A DNA stretch of 64,000 bases from Schistocerca nitens. Lineage: Eukaryota > Arthropoda > Insecta > Orthoptera > Acrididae. Each line of letters starts with the position of its first letter. Position 1 is the first letter of the stretch. The position numbers and the translations under genes are program-made. The DNA is taken from NCBI RefSeq assembly GCF_023898315.1, contig NC_064617.1, positions 620,115,000 through 620,178,999 of the forward strand, read 5' to 3'. The notes under the pieces were generated by a model. It saw nothing but the letters and a program-made list of their open reading frames with translations. It had not been told where the DNA came from and ran no database searches. Shown here piece after piece: positions 21,340 through 31,082 of the stretch.

Positions 21340-23536
21340 GGGTCAATTCTAATGTCCGATACCACCCGTCGGCTTTGGCCAATTACGTAATGTGTGATGT
21401 TATTTTGTTTGTGCCCCAGATTGCTGTCGGTGAATGTTAAATGATTTCTCTGGATTTCCTTGTTACCCGCGTATACTAAAAATTCGATGTAGATTGTTTT
21501 GTTTTCATCTCGTAATTTGTTTTAGGCATCTTTTGTTAATGAAAGTAGTCGTGACTTATAAGGTCTTGATTTCTCACGCTGTTCGTTATGGATGAGTCAG
21601 TTGCTTTTACTGCGAAAATTCTGCTTCAGAAAATGAGTGACCGTAAATCAAGTATAGAATTTTGCAATCATTGGGCGTCATTGCTGAATTTTGCAAGTGC
21701 AGTGTCTATGGAAATTATATGGTTTTGACGAAGGTTGCGTTGTCACGTGGAGGTGCAGAAAAAATAACATATCGAGATCCATACGCAGGGGGACGTGGTT
21801 CGAAAGATCGAGGCTGAATTTAGAAGTAATTGTCATGCTAACCTACTATTTTTGCTATGAATATTCTTGCAAATCTGTCATGCACGAATCGGGTTTCGTG
21901 TGGCACTGTAATCTACTGGTTCTCGTTTTGTAGAGAAGTCTGCGGGGAATTTATAAAGTATAGGGGGTCATTGGCCAGAGCCAGGGGCTATAGTTGAAGT
22001 ATATGTGTCACATTTTGGAAAGAGAAAGTACGAAAGGGGGCACGAGAATGTTGGGCTTTGTGTTTTTGGAGTAGTAGTTTCTAGAGTAGCTTGTACTGAT
22101 GTTGTATTTAGGGTTGTACCATATCGGACAAAGGAAGTCTTGACATCTTTAACAGAAGAATATGTGGAAGAAGGTTCTGTAGTCATGTCGGATGGGTTTC
22201 CTTCGTACAAGGGGTTATCATCATTTGGTCGTGAATCACATTATTCAGTTTAAAGATTATAAGATGGGGCATGTACTAGTACTATCGAGGGATATTGGGG
22301 GGGGCTGTAAAATCTGTTGTCAGGCCGGGAAAGCGAAGGATTTCAGTGTTACAAGGCCATTTAGATGAATACCGTTGAAGGAAGAGTATTGCTAAAGGTT
22401 ATTGTTTATTTCTTCCATTTATGAAAGTAGTCAGCAAAGTGTACAAGCCTCGTTTTGTTAGTTAGGTGCTGGTGGGTCTGATACATTTTTCTTGTTTTAC
22501 GTTACGTTTCTTATGTTACTGTATTGTGCGAGTGCTACTTTTTGGTTTCTCTGGAGGGAGGTTTTTCTGTCGTTTTAATATTTTCTGGTTACAATGATGG
22601 GCCGAGGGGATTGCTGTGTCTTTGTCGGAGGGTTTATTTGATTGACTCGTGATTTCACTGTTTTTATTATTTTAAAATTTTGCGTCTGATTGAGAAAGGG
22701 TGATAGGGAAGAATTGATTTGGGTGGTACCTCATTCGTGCCTGGCAGTTTGTTTTTCTTATTATTTTTTTCATTAGTTATTCTGGATTTTGCTTCTTCCG
22801 TTACGTTTTGACCTTGTAGCATTATTATTTCTTGTTATGTCCTTATTTCGTTTTTGTCAGCCTCGATCTTTTATGAAGCCGTTTTTATGTGTTCCTTTTA
22901 GATGTTTCTGCTACACTTCTCATATTTTTACTGTCACTTCTGGTGTATCGATTTTACTGAATGTTACTTGGAGCTACTGTAACTGGTGTGACTTTCGTGT
23001 AGTATAGTTATCGGTTGCAAGGTTTGGACACATTTGCGTTTTATTTGTTTGCGTGTGCAGTAATGTGTGTAAAGATTTTCGTTTTTTGAAAGTTTAGTCG
23101 TATTCTGTAGTTCACTAGCAAGATCATTTTTAAGTACGTTTCTGATATGTTATAAGATTTTTGCGCAACAAACAATAATATTGGAATCGGTAACTAGAAA
23201 TGACCTCCTACGTAGTTTGCTTCTACTTACCGATTCCAGCTATTCGACGGTTCATTATTTAGATCGTTTTTGCAGTACGTGTGGAAAATGGAATACAATA
23301 TATGCACTCGTAATTGCTCCCGTGTTCTTAATTAATTCAGTCATCTTCAACTCGTTTAAATGAAATTCACGAGTAAATAATAGTCGCGTTAAATGTATCA
23401 TTTTATGGCATGCTACATTCGTTTGTTTACGAATATGATCCGTTCCATTCATAGATTGTTCATTGCAGCATCTTTGCCTCACGTATGACGTCAATGATAA
23501 ATGTCGACGGGTGGTATTGGACACTAGAATTTATCC
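21340..23536 (+). mobile_element. Merlin DNA transposon with TIRs and 8 bp duplication
   Basis: The left end GGGTCAATTCTAATGTCC and the complement of the right end, GGATAAATTCTAGTGTCC, match over about 34 bases (including ACCACCCGTCG). TCTACATC is repeated at 21332-21339 and 23537-23544, the 8-9 bp duplication expected of Merlin. A caveat is that the target is a TCTACA microsatellite, so the duplication alone is weak. A Merlin/IS1016-type transposase lies inside. The 3' kilobase (22466-23500) has no recognisable coding sequence. Confidence 0.85.
21590..22465 (+). pseudogene. Merlin (IS1016-like) transposase, mutated
   Basis: Merlin transposases carry an ISXO2-like DDE domain. The frame 22005-22253 reads SHFGKRKYERGHENVG, typical of the family, then EEYVEEGSVVMSDGFPSYKGL with the second Asp. 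After a frame change, TIEGYWG supplies the final Glu (about 22280), followed by VVRPGKRRIS, LQGHLDEY and FLPFMKVVSKVYKPR near the C-terminus. The first Asp, normally in VEVDES just before HFGKRK, reads VEVYVS, so the catalytic triad is broken. The N-terminal third (from MDESVAFTAK, about 21589) has several stops. Confidence 0.85.
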
Positions 23537-25135
23537 TCTACATCTATATAGATATCCCGGTAGCCACCGGGCTGTGCGTGGCGGAGGGTATCTGGTACCA
23601 ACACTTGTCATTTCCTTTCCTGTACAGAGCGAAGGAAAAATTACTATCTATATGCCTCCGTATGAGCCCCAATTTTGTCGTAGGTTATCTTCGTGGTCCT
23701 TAAGCGCAGTGTATGTTAGAGGCAATAGGATCGTTCGGAAGTCAGCTTCAAATGGCGGTTCTCTAAATTTTCTCACTAGTATTCCCCGAAAAGAACGTCG
23801 CCTTCCCCCCCAGGATTTCCATTTCAGTTCCCAAAGCATCTCCGTAAGACTTACATGTTGTTCAAACCTACCGGGAACAAATCTAGCAGCCCGCCTCTTA
23901 ATTACTTCGATGTCTTCCTTCAATCCAACCTGTTACGGATCCCAAACATTCCAGCAGTGCTCAAGAACAAGTCTCACCAGCGTCCTGTGTGCGATCTAGG
24001 GATTGCCACATATCGCTTTGCAACGTTATGCCCAGATATTTAAACGACTTGACCGTGTCAGTCAGCACACTAGCAATACTGTATCCGAACATTACAAGTT
24101 TGTTATTCCTGTTCACCCGCATTAAGTTACATTTTTTCACATTTAGGGCTAGCTGCCATTCATCACAGCAATTGGAAATTTTGTGTAAGCCGTCTTTTAT
24201 CTTCCACATTACTGTACACCATTGTATCATTAGCAAACAATCGCAGATAGCTGGGCACCCTGTCACCCAAATAATTTATGTATGTAGAGAATAACAGCGG
24301 TTCTGTCACACTTCCCTTGGACATAACTGATATCCTTGTCTCTGATGAACACTTGCCGTCGAGGATAACATGCTGGGTTCTATTATTTTAGAAGTCCGCG
24401 AGCCACTCACATATCAGTGAACTTACTCAATATGCTCGTACCTTCATTATCAGCTTGCAGTGGGGCGCCGTGTAAAATGCTTTACGGAAAACTAGAATTA
24501 CGGAATCTGCCTATTACCTTTCATCCATAATTTTCAATATATCGTGGGAGAAGAGGCCAAGCTGAGTTTCGCTCGAGCGATGCTTTCAAAAACTTCGTCA
24601 GTATAAGCTTCTCAGTCTCAAGAAAGTTAATTACATTCAATCTGAGAATATGTTCAAGAATTCTGCAGCAAGCTTTATTTAGGGATATAATTCTGTAATT
24701 TTGTGGATCCATCTCTTATGCTACTGTTACACTAGAGTCACCTTCGCTTTCTTCCAGTCGCTTGGGAATTTCTGTTGGGCGAGAGATCCACGAGAAATGC
24801 AAGCTACTTAAGGGGCCAGTGCCATAGAGTACTCTTTGTAAAATCTAACAGGGATTCCATCCGGACCTGGTGATTTATTTGCCTTCAAATCTGTCAGTTG
24901 TTTCTCTACACCAGGTATGTTTATCACTACGTCGTCCATACGGGAGTCTGTCGGATGAGCAAAAGACGGCATGTTTGTACGATTCTCTTGCGTGAACGAT
25001 TTCTTAAACGCGAAATTTAAAATTTCAGTTTTCGTTTTGCTATCTTCAACTGCCTTATCAGACTCGTATATGTGTCGTTCGACAAGTCGTGATCGTAACC
25101 GTTCGATAATTTCCAAGAAGCGTTGCATACCAAAG
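23537..25135 (-). mobile_element. CR1/L2-type LINE, 5' truncated (second subfamily)
   Basis: Read on the minus strand. The copy starts in the linker (FLEIIERLRSRLVERHIYESD, about 25115), then LKANKSPGPDGIPVRFYKE (about 24870), an RT segment (MDPQNYRIISLNKACCRILEHIL, about 24700), a damaged FADD-like motif (LFANDTMVYSNV, near 24225), KSFKYLGITL (about 24050) and IEVIKRRAARFVPGRFEQH (about 23900). The 3' end has a CTACATCTATATAG tail at 23537. The C-terminal sequence differs clearly from the LINEs at 5750 and 57671, so this is another subfamily. Several frame breaks. Confidence 0.85.
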
Positions 25136-25639
25136 TTGTGGTCTGTCTCCGCCCGATATACTGTACTATGTCGAACGCTCGAGTCTCGAGACGGTAAATA
25201 TGGAAACTTTGCTCTGCGTTAGCAACCGAACGTCATATAGCGTTGTTTGTAGTGATGACTGAATCCGGTGTTGTAACCAGTTCGAATAGTCTCACGTGGC
25301 GGAAGTTAATTTCGCGACTTTGTAGTGTAGATATTTGCTTACGGTATTGTTGGGGGTATAGGTTATTGTCAAACCACGATCTCAGGAACTGCATCAACTG
25401 TCATGAACGACGCATGTGACACTCACTAAGATGACCGACGATACAGACTTACCATCTCCGTTGTGCTGCACAAACTGCAAGAAAAGGACTTGCCATCGGG
25501 AAAAACACATCTTTTAGTGAAATTACTAGTTTACGCTGTAAAGGCCCTTTGTCATCGCTGTTAGTTCCCTCTGTAAAGGCCCTTTGTCGTCGCTTTAAAC
25601 AGTATCTGTATTTGTGAATGGAGAGTAGCGCTTTCGTTA
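25136..25639. other. Spacer with a short tandem duplication
   Basis: TGTAAAGGCCCTTTGTC occurs twice (about 25534 and 25573) about 39 bp apart. Nothing else recognised. Confidence 0.5.
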
Positions 25640-26015
25640 TACGGTGTGTCCCAAAAGAAAACCGACAAACTTTGGGAACAGATTCCTTACACCAAATGAA
25701 GAAAAAAAATATTTAGTAAACATGGACTATATAATGCATAGCTTAAGAGCTATGAGCCCTTGTTCGGCAGAAGAGGCGTGTTTCACACTAGCAAAGATAA
25801 ACAAGTGCTAATACCTCTTAAAGTATGAATTTTAGACCACATGTTCAATGGATTTTTTTGTGTTGGGTCAATACTTTCTCTTCCCAGAACGTGGCAAGCA
25901 AAGACGTACAGTAGAAGAGATCTGTCTCACAGTATCGAAAACGAACAAGTGCTCATACCTCTTAAGGTATGCATTTTAGAGCTCATGTTTACTGACCTTT
26001 TAGGACACCCTGTGT
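25640..26015. mobile_element. Foldback MITE-like element
   Basis: The ends read TATACGGTGTGTCCCAAAAG and, complemented from the right, a GGGTGTCCTAAAAGG version. The inverted similarity continues inward: GAACAAGxGCTCATAxCTCTTAAGxTATGCATT is found in both arms in opposite orientation. A second, direct copy of the AACAAGTGCTxATACCTCTTAA block lies at about 25800. No transposase is encoded. Confidence 0.75.
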
Positions 26016-26399
26016 GCACCCTCGGAGGCAGGCCGCGACTTCGGTATGAAGCGCTTCTTGGAAACTAGCTCGACGCATTTTCGACCCTAAGCTGTATTTA
26101 TGGCAGAAACATTACTTGCTTTTTGTCATGGGTCTCTCTTAAACGAAATGATATGCGTGTTTATGCTCTTCTCGGGTATACTGCCGCATATTATCGTCTT
26201 CACTACGCGATAATTTCGACGATCTGTCATCTCCTCCTGCGATCACTAAGTACCTAAACACACTCTAACTACAATAAAATCATAAACAGTGGCTCCCTTA
26301 TACCCTGGTTACAGGTCAGTGCACCTGCGCGAGAAGCAGAAGAATTGCAGCGCCCCTGGCGGTAGAAACTGGCGAACGTAATATATCGCAAATTAAGAT
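26016..26399. other. Probable PLE 3' untranslated sequence and spacer
   Basis: Lies downstream (minus strand) of the PLE C-terminal remnant. GACGATCTGTC at 26217-26227 forms a small hairpin which on the minus strand is followed by GAAAT, like the hammerhead-like hairpins in the other PLE. Confidence 0.4.
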
Positions 26400-27611
26400 G
26401 TAGCGGGTGGAAAACCAGACCGTCGATGTTTTATATAAGATAAAATACGGTTCCATGTCTTGATTAAAGGAAAACCTTTGTCTCCATTAATTATATCGTC
26501 AGATAATCGTATTTTGATTGATTTCTTGAGCACACAATCTTAGTAATGAGAAGCCGGAGCAACTATTTGCGTCTCTTAAAACGACATGTTATGCCCTTCA
26601 TGATACAATGTTTGGCGACGGCAGACTTTTCAGGCTGGAGGAAACGTATGTGTCGCTCATGTTTGTAAGGGATCCGTGATCCCACAAGCATAAACGCTAG
26701 TATCCGACACCCAGGTTGATAGTAGAGAGGAGTCGATTGTCGAGCGCTGCAGGAGGCAGTGAAACGAGTGTTGAGTGAGAGGAAGTGCGGGAGAGACGGG
26801 CAAGAATGGTGGTCGAGTGAGTTGTAAACGATAAAATTTACCGAAGTATGACAAATGAGCTCGTCCCCCTGATCGTCGTGGGGTTGACCCTCACTAATAC
26901 CGATTCGCGAGTGATATGAAACAGAAAGTGACAAGTGCCGAATTACGTGTTTCGCGTCACCCGCATCGGCCAGCAACAACCATGGATTGCAGTGAGGATT
27001 GTTGTGAATGTTAACCATCATCATTGCGTGTGACAAAGTACTTAAAAGCCACAATCAATAAAAGATATAACAGTAATTAGACGTGTAAGCGAAGGTAGCA
27101 ACTGCCTCAGAAATTGTGTGTTAGTTGGAAATTCATATCAGTTTGTACATCGCAACCTTTGTGGTCCCTAATAATAGACAAACTTTCAATCATTAACTAT
27201 TCCGTCTCAGAACAGCCGTACTCGGTTGAAATACCCCCGAAGCCACAGCAGAAAAGCCGATAGCCTTTCATCCATTAAGCACACGGTCATATAATAATTA
27301 ACTGTTTGGAGGCTTCGGTTAATTACATAAAACCCAATAAAGCAATTTAAACGGGAGTGTTTCATGTTCCACATATCGATCATGAACAGCTCCAGTAGTC
27401 TGTCCAAAGCAGGCCTTTCCACAACGAGAGTGAATTTTATAAACTACAGGCTTTATCAATCCCAAATCATCTTTAACAGATCCAAGCAGGGCCCTAATCT
27501 TTGCCAAATGCAAAACAATACTTTTTATGTCATACTTCCTGAGAATTCTAAAAATTTTTGAAGAAATACTTCCAGCAAAGGGGAGAAAAACAACTGATTT
27601 ACTAGTGTCCG
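26400..27611 (-). mobile_element. PLE fragment (GIY-YIG end), interrupted
   Basis: Minus-strand pieces: VVFLPFAGSIS and KIRALLGSVKDDLGLIKPVVYKIHSRCGKACFGQT with a GIY-YIG-like core (27611-27356), then HERHIRFLQPEKSAVAKHC (about 26665-26605) and a C-terminal WNRILSYIKHRRSGFPP stretch (about 26460). About 690 bp of unidentified sequence (26667-27360) separates the two halves, with TCATGTT at both joins. It is a broken, old copy of a different PLE subfamily from that at 15.4-19.2 kb. Confidence 0.72.
26667..27360. mobile_element. Unidentified insertion in PLE fragment
   Basis: This segment splits the PLE endonuclease. TCATGTT on both sides may be a target duplication. No inverted ends, SINE boxes or protein similarity recognised. 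Confidence 0.45.
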
Positions 27612-27619
27612 CCGCCAGT

Positions 27620-28757
27620 TCAATTGATGGTCCAAACTAAAAAGGACGATTGATTTGATGATCGGTATATCCATTGAGCATGAATACAGTCTTAAGATTC
27701 TACAAGTCCTTTGTCAAATGTTCGTAATCAGAAATGGCATGAAGCCTCTCGACCAAAATACAGTCGTGGGCAAACCAGCGCAACCCCAAGCCTTTTCGTA
27801 TTGCTGATCCGCACAGCAAGGCGACTAAGTGCTACGAACATACAATGCACAGGCGTGAAATTGACAAAATATCCGAACTTTGTCAGACTGTTTTCAATCA
27901 TGCGTAAGACTATATTAATGGTGATTAGTGTGTTACTGTTTTAGTAAGACGAAGTACCCCAGATCGTTACGAATTAGCAAAATATTATATGCATTCGGCC
28001 GCGAAACGGTCTGTGTTAACGTTCAGACCAGTCATACTGGAAGCAAGTGTGCAAATGTAGCAATGCGTGAAGATTCAAAAGATAATTCAGTTAAAAATCG
28101 TTCAGAACCACATTTAAGTCAATTCAGTTATTGACAGAAGCAGAAAAAGTAGGCAGTACAAGAGTTTCATATTGACATCCACAGGGCGCCGGTACAGAAT
28201 AAAGTAAGCAATGAAACGTACCGGGGAGCGCGAAAATTTCTTAAAGTAGCTTTACTGATAGTCTATCTGCCTCCATCGAGATTAGAACCGAAAACAAACC
28301 AGACATCCCTTGCAGTAGCAAACAGCTTTCACTACGCTAGCAGACAACCCAGGCAAACAGCCCTCTATTATTACCCTAGACATGATAAAGCCGGCAATTT
28401 CACAATGAAAGTGGCAAAATGATCTGCAGTTTCTGTTGCATAGAGCTCTCTGGACTCAAAAACAGGGATGTTATACCTTTATATCACCACTTCTGTGACG
28501 ATCATTCGGAATGTTTATCGAAATAACAAAATACTGTTATTAGCGAGTAAATTTAGAAGGTTAATTATGCACCACCCCAGGAAATAAACGGCTACATAGC
28601 TGCCAAACGTATTCTACAATGTTTTCAATTGTCTACAACCAGAAAACATTCATTAGCCGAAGTGTTTCTTAAGCTAGTTAGCAATGGGAATGCTCGCACT
28701 TGTAAAACACGATACCATTAATACTGGGATCTGAATTACCACGTGTATAGGCTGATG
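27620..28757 (+). repeat. Unknown ~1.1 kb repeat, copy A
   Basis: Aligns with the complement of 37555-39150, and its last part with 36690-36966 in the same orientation. Shared blocks include CGGCCGCGAAACGGTCTGTGT, CCACAGGGCGCCGGTACAG and CCCAGGCAAACAGCCCTCTA. It meets the PLE fragment head to head at about 27612. Its beginning matches sequence that in the other copy adjoins PLE reverse transcriptase, so the family may be PLE-derived. Confidence 0.7.
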
Positions 28758-29138
28758 GATTTTATTTGCATTCGTGTAAACGTAATTTCGATCGAAACCA
28801 AGCTACGATTAATATGCTGATGTATCGACTGCAACTAGAACATTTCAATAAAAGAGTAGGGGAAATTATTTATGCTGCCCTTATCTTTAGTAACTTTCGT
28901 AGCTATTTTCGTTGTTAGGACTTCGTCACCTCAATCGGTAAAAATGGAACCCTACTATTCTCACTCTCTTGACCATCTGTCTCTCTACCCAATCCTTAAA
29001 ACCCGTTTACCTCGAGTACGGGTATACATAACAAGCGGAAATGTATTGCACTTCCTGCTGTATACGGTCCCTTGGTGGTCTATGTCAACGCATTCTAAAG
29101 ATACAGCTGTTATGCAAATAAAATTTACGCGAAAGGTC
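28758..29138 (+). other. No supported gene
   Basis: A 93-codon open frame (28872-29153) starts with a hydrophobic segment (MLPLSLVTFVAIFVV) but runs into a SINE at its end. I recognise no homologue and treat it as chance. Confidence 0.5.
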
Positions 29139-29330
29139 AAAAAATGGCTCTAAGGACTATAAGACCAAACTGCTTAGGTCACCACTCCCCTACACCTAAA
29201 ACTAGTTAAACCTACCTAACTTAAGGACATCACATACATCCATGCCCGCAGTAGGATTCCAACCTGCTACTGAAGCAGCCGCACGGTTCATAACTGAAGC
29301 GCCTAGAGCCGCTCGGCAACCGTACCCGGC
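29139..29330 (-). repeat. tRNA-headed SINE, diverged
   Basis: Minus-oriented copy of the shared-tail family with many substitutions (B box complement GGATTCCAACC, head end CCCGGC at 29330). No clear target duplication, so older than most copies here. Confidence 0.85.
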
Positions 29331-29729
29331 AAAACCCTTTTCACCTCATGTATAATGATAATATATACTGTCTAGTGAGGATAAACTGTATTCTCCAGCA
29401 ACTCAGATCATTTGGTCACGGAACTTTTACAAAGCTACATTCAAATTTTGTTTGAAGTCATCTGCAATATCCACTTACAAACACCCTAGGAACTTCTACG
29501 CGATATCCACTTCTGAAGACGCTGGCAGGTACTGCAGTACCATAACAAGTAGTTAATAACTTATTGTTATTGGTCCACGCATGACATTTTATTTCGGTAT
29601 CAATTTAACACACCTAGGTGTTTGTCTATGGCTGAAAATAATGAACAAAAAATAAATAAACAGCAAACAACTTCGATGTTCAAATCAAATGTAACTCACA
29701 TGTCGCAGTTACAACATAATTTCGTTTTT

Positions 29730-30380
29730 ACATCCACATGACTACCTATACAGGGTTTCTTTGCAACGCAGACCTACGTGCCTGGAAGAGGGTTCATCGA
29801 ACCACCTTCGGACTAATTCTCTATCGTCTCACTCTTTAACAGTGCGCGGGAATAAGGACCACTTAAATATTTTCTTACGAGCCCTGAATTACTTTACTAG
29901 TATGGTCATTTCTTCCTGTGTAAGTTCCTGAGGAAATAATGTTTTTCCATTCAGAACAGATGTTGGTGATTGAAATTTCATGAGAAGATATCGCGGCAAC
30001 GAAAAACGCTTCTGTTTTCATGAATGTCAGGGAACTCGCTTATTAAATCTGGGACTCTCTCTCCCCTATTTCGTGACATTACAAATCGTGCCACCGTTTC
30101 TTTGACGTTTTAGGCGTGCACCATCAATCACGTCTGTCAAGGATCTCATACTGCGCAGGAATACTATAGCAGTGGACGGACTAACGTACTGTAGGCAGTG
30201 TTTTCAGTAGATCTGTTGCGTATTCTTAGTGTGCGGCCAATAAAACGCAGTCTTTTAGTTTGCCTTCCCCACAAAAGTATGCTTGCGATCGTTCCTGTTT
30301 ACATTTTACTTGGTACTGAGATGAATTTACAGTATTTCGACTTGTGTTTGCAATGTAACCGAAAGATAATTATTGTTACT
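29730..30380 (-). mobile_element. CR1/L2-type LINE, 3' fragment
   Basis: Same subfamily as 5750-7065. The complement of CCTGGAAGAGGGTTCATCGAACC marks the 3' untranslated end (about 29785). Traces of the RRDIFSxNFNHQHLF-type C-terminus are near 29960-30020 and of the RLRFIGRTLR region near 30235. A CATCCACAT tail is at the 3' end. Only the last ~650 bp remain. Confidence 0.75.
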
Positions 30381-30702
30381 GGACGCAACTTTCATGTTTA
30401 ATGTATTCCTCATTCAACAGAGTACAATCCTCGCGCACCACAAGTAACTGTTTCAAAGTTTTAAATTGTTACTGATGTTACCAAGTTCAGTGGTCATCTA
30501 AACTTTCCCTTTTGAAACAAAGGAAAATATTATAGTGAAATATGGCAACTAAGAAGCGGACTATCCAAATAAACAAACATATCCGGTTCAAGTAGTTGCA
30601 GTAGGACTTCTACACAGTAACGTAATAAATGATGACTAACTGACAACCTCAGCTGCCGACAGGTGTTGTTGTTATACCTCGATGTGGAGAGCTGAAAATG
30701 TG

Positions 30703-30776
30703 TGCCCCGACCGGGACTCGAACCCGGGATCTCCTGCTTACATGGCAGACGCTCTATCCATCTGAGCCACCGAGGA
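30703..30776 (-). tRNA. tRNA-Thr(TGT)-like sequence in SINE
   Basis: A 74-base cloverleaf can be drawn: acceptor TCCTCGG/TCGGGGC (with one mismatch), D arm GCTC-GAGC, anticodon stem TCTGC/GCAGG with loop CATGTAA (anticodon TGT), T arm CCGGG-TTCGAGT-CCCGG. It recurs in repeats here, so it is probably a SINE head rather than a working tRNA gene. Confidence 0.4.
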
Positions 30777-30862
30777 CACAGATGAATAGCGCGACTGCAG
30801 GTACTTATCCTCACGGGAAGCGTTCAAGGGATAAGTCCCTGCAGTCGCGCTATTCATCTGTG

Positions 30863-30936
30863 TCCTCGGTGGCTCTGATGGATAGAGCGTCTGCCATATA
30901 AGCAGGAGATCCCGGGTTCGAGTCCCGGTCGGGGAA
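30863..30936 (+). tRNA. tRNA-like sequence in SINE, anticodon mutated
   Basis: Same head as 30703-30776, but the anticodon loop reads CATATAA and the 3' acceptor GGGGA differs. Not a credible functional tRNA. Confidence 0.3.
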
Positions 30937-31011
30937 CACATTTTCAGCTGTCCACATCGAGGTATAACAACAACACCTGTCGGCAGCTGAGGTTGTCAGT
31001 TAGTCATCATT

Positions 31012-31082
31012 TATTCCAGGGAAAAGCTGCACGGTCATCAACAGTAACTGTTCTTTCGAGAACAAGTTACTGTCTTCATATA
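31012..31082 (+). repeat. 3' tail of tRNA-Thr-like SINE
   Basis: CAGGGAAAAGCTGCACGGTC through GTTACTGTCTTCATATA matches the tail at 32880-32945. The Tc1-like element is inserted at the TA-rich end. Confidence 0.75.

Larger units (their letters stand above)
30620..31011. repeat. Palindrome of two tRNA-Thr-like SINEs
   Basis: Two copies of one SINE face head to head. The left arm (about 30626-30800, minus) and right arm (about 30832-31011, plus) are nearly identical inverted copies, with the centre TATCCTCACGGGAAGCGTTCAAGGGATA. Each carries a complete tRNA-like head followed by the ACATTTTCAGCT body. Confidence 0.88.

Noticed and set aside
28872-29153. 93-codon frame with hydrophobic start
   Set aside because: It runs into a SINE and has no recognisable homologue.
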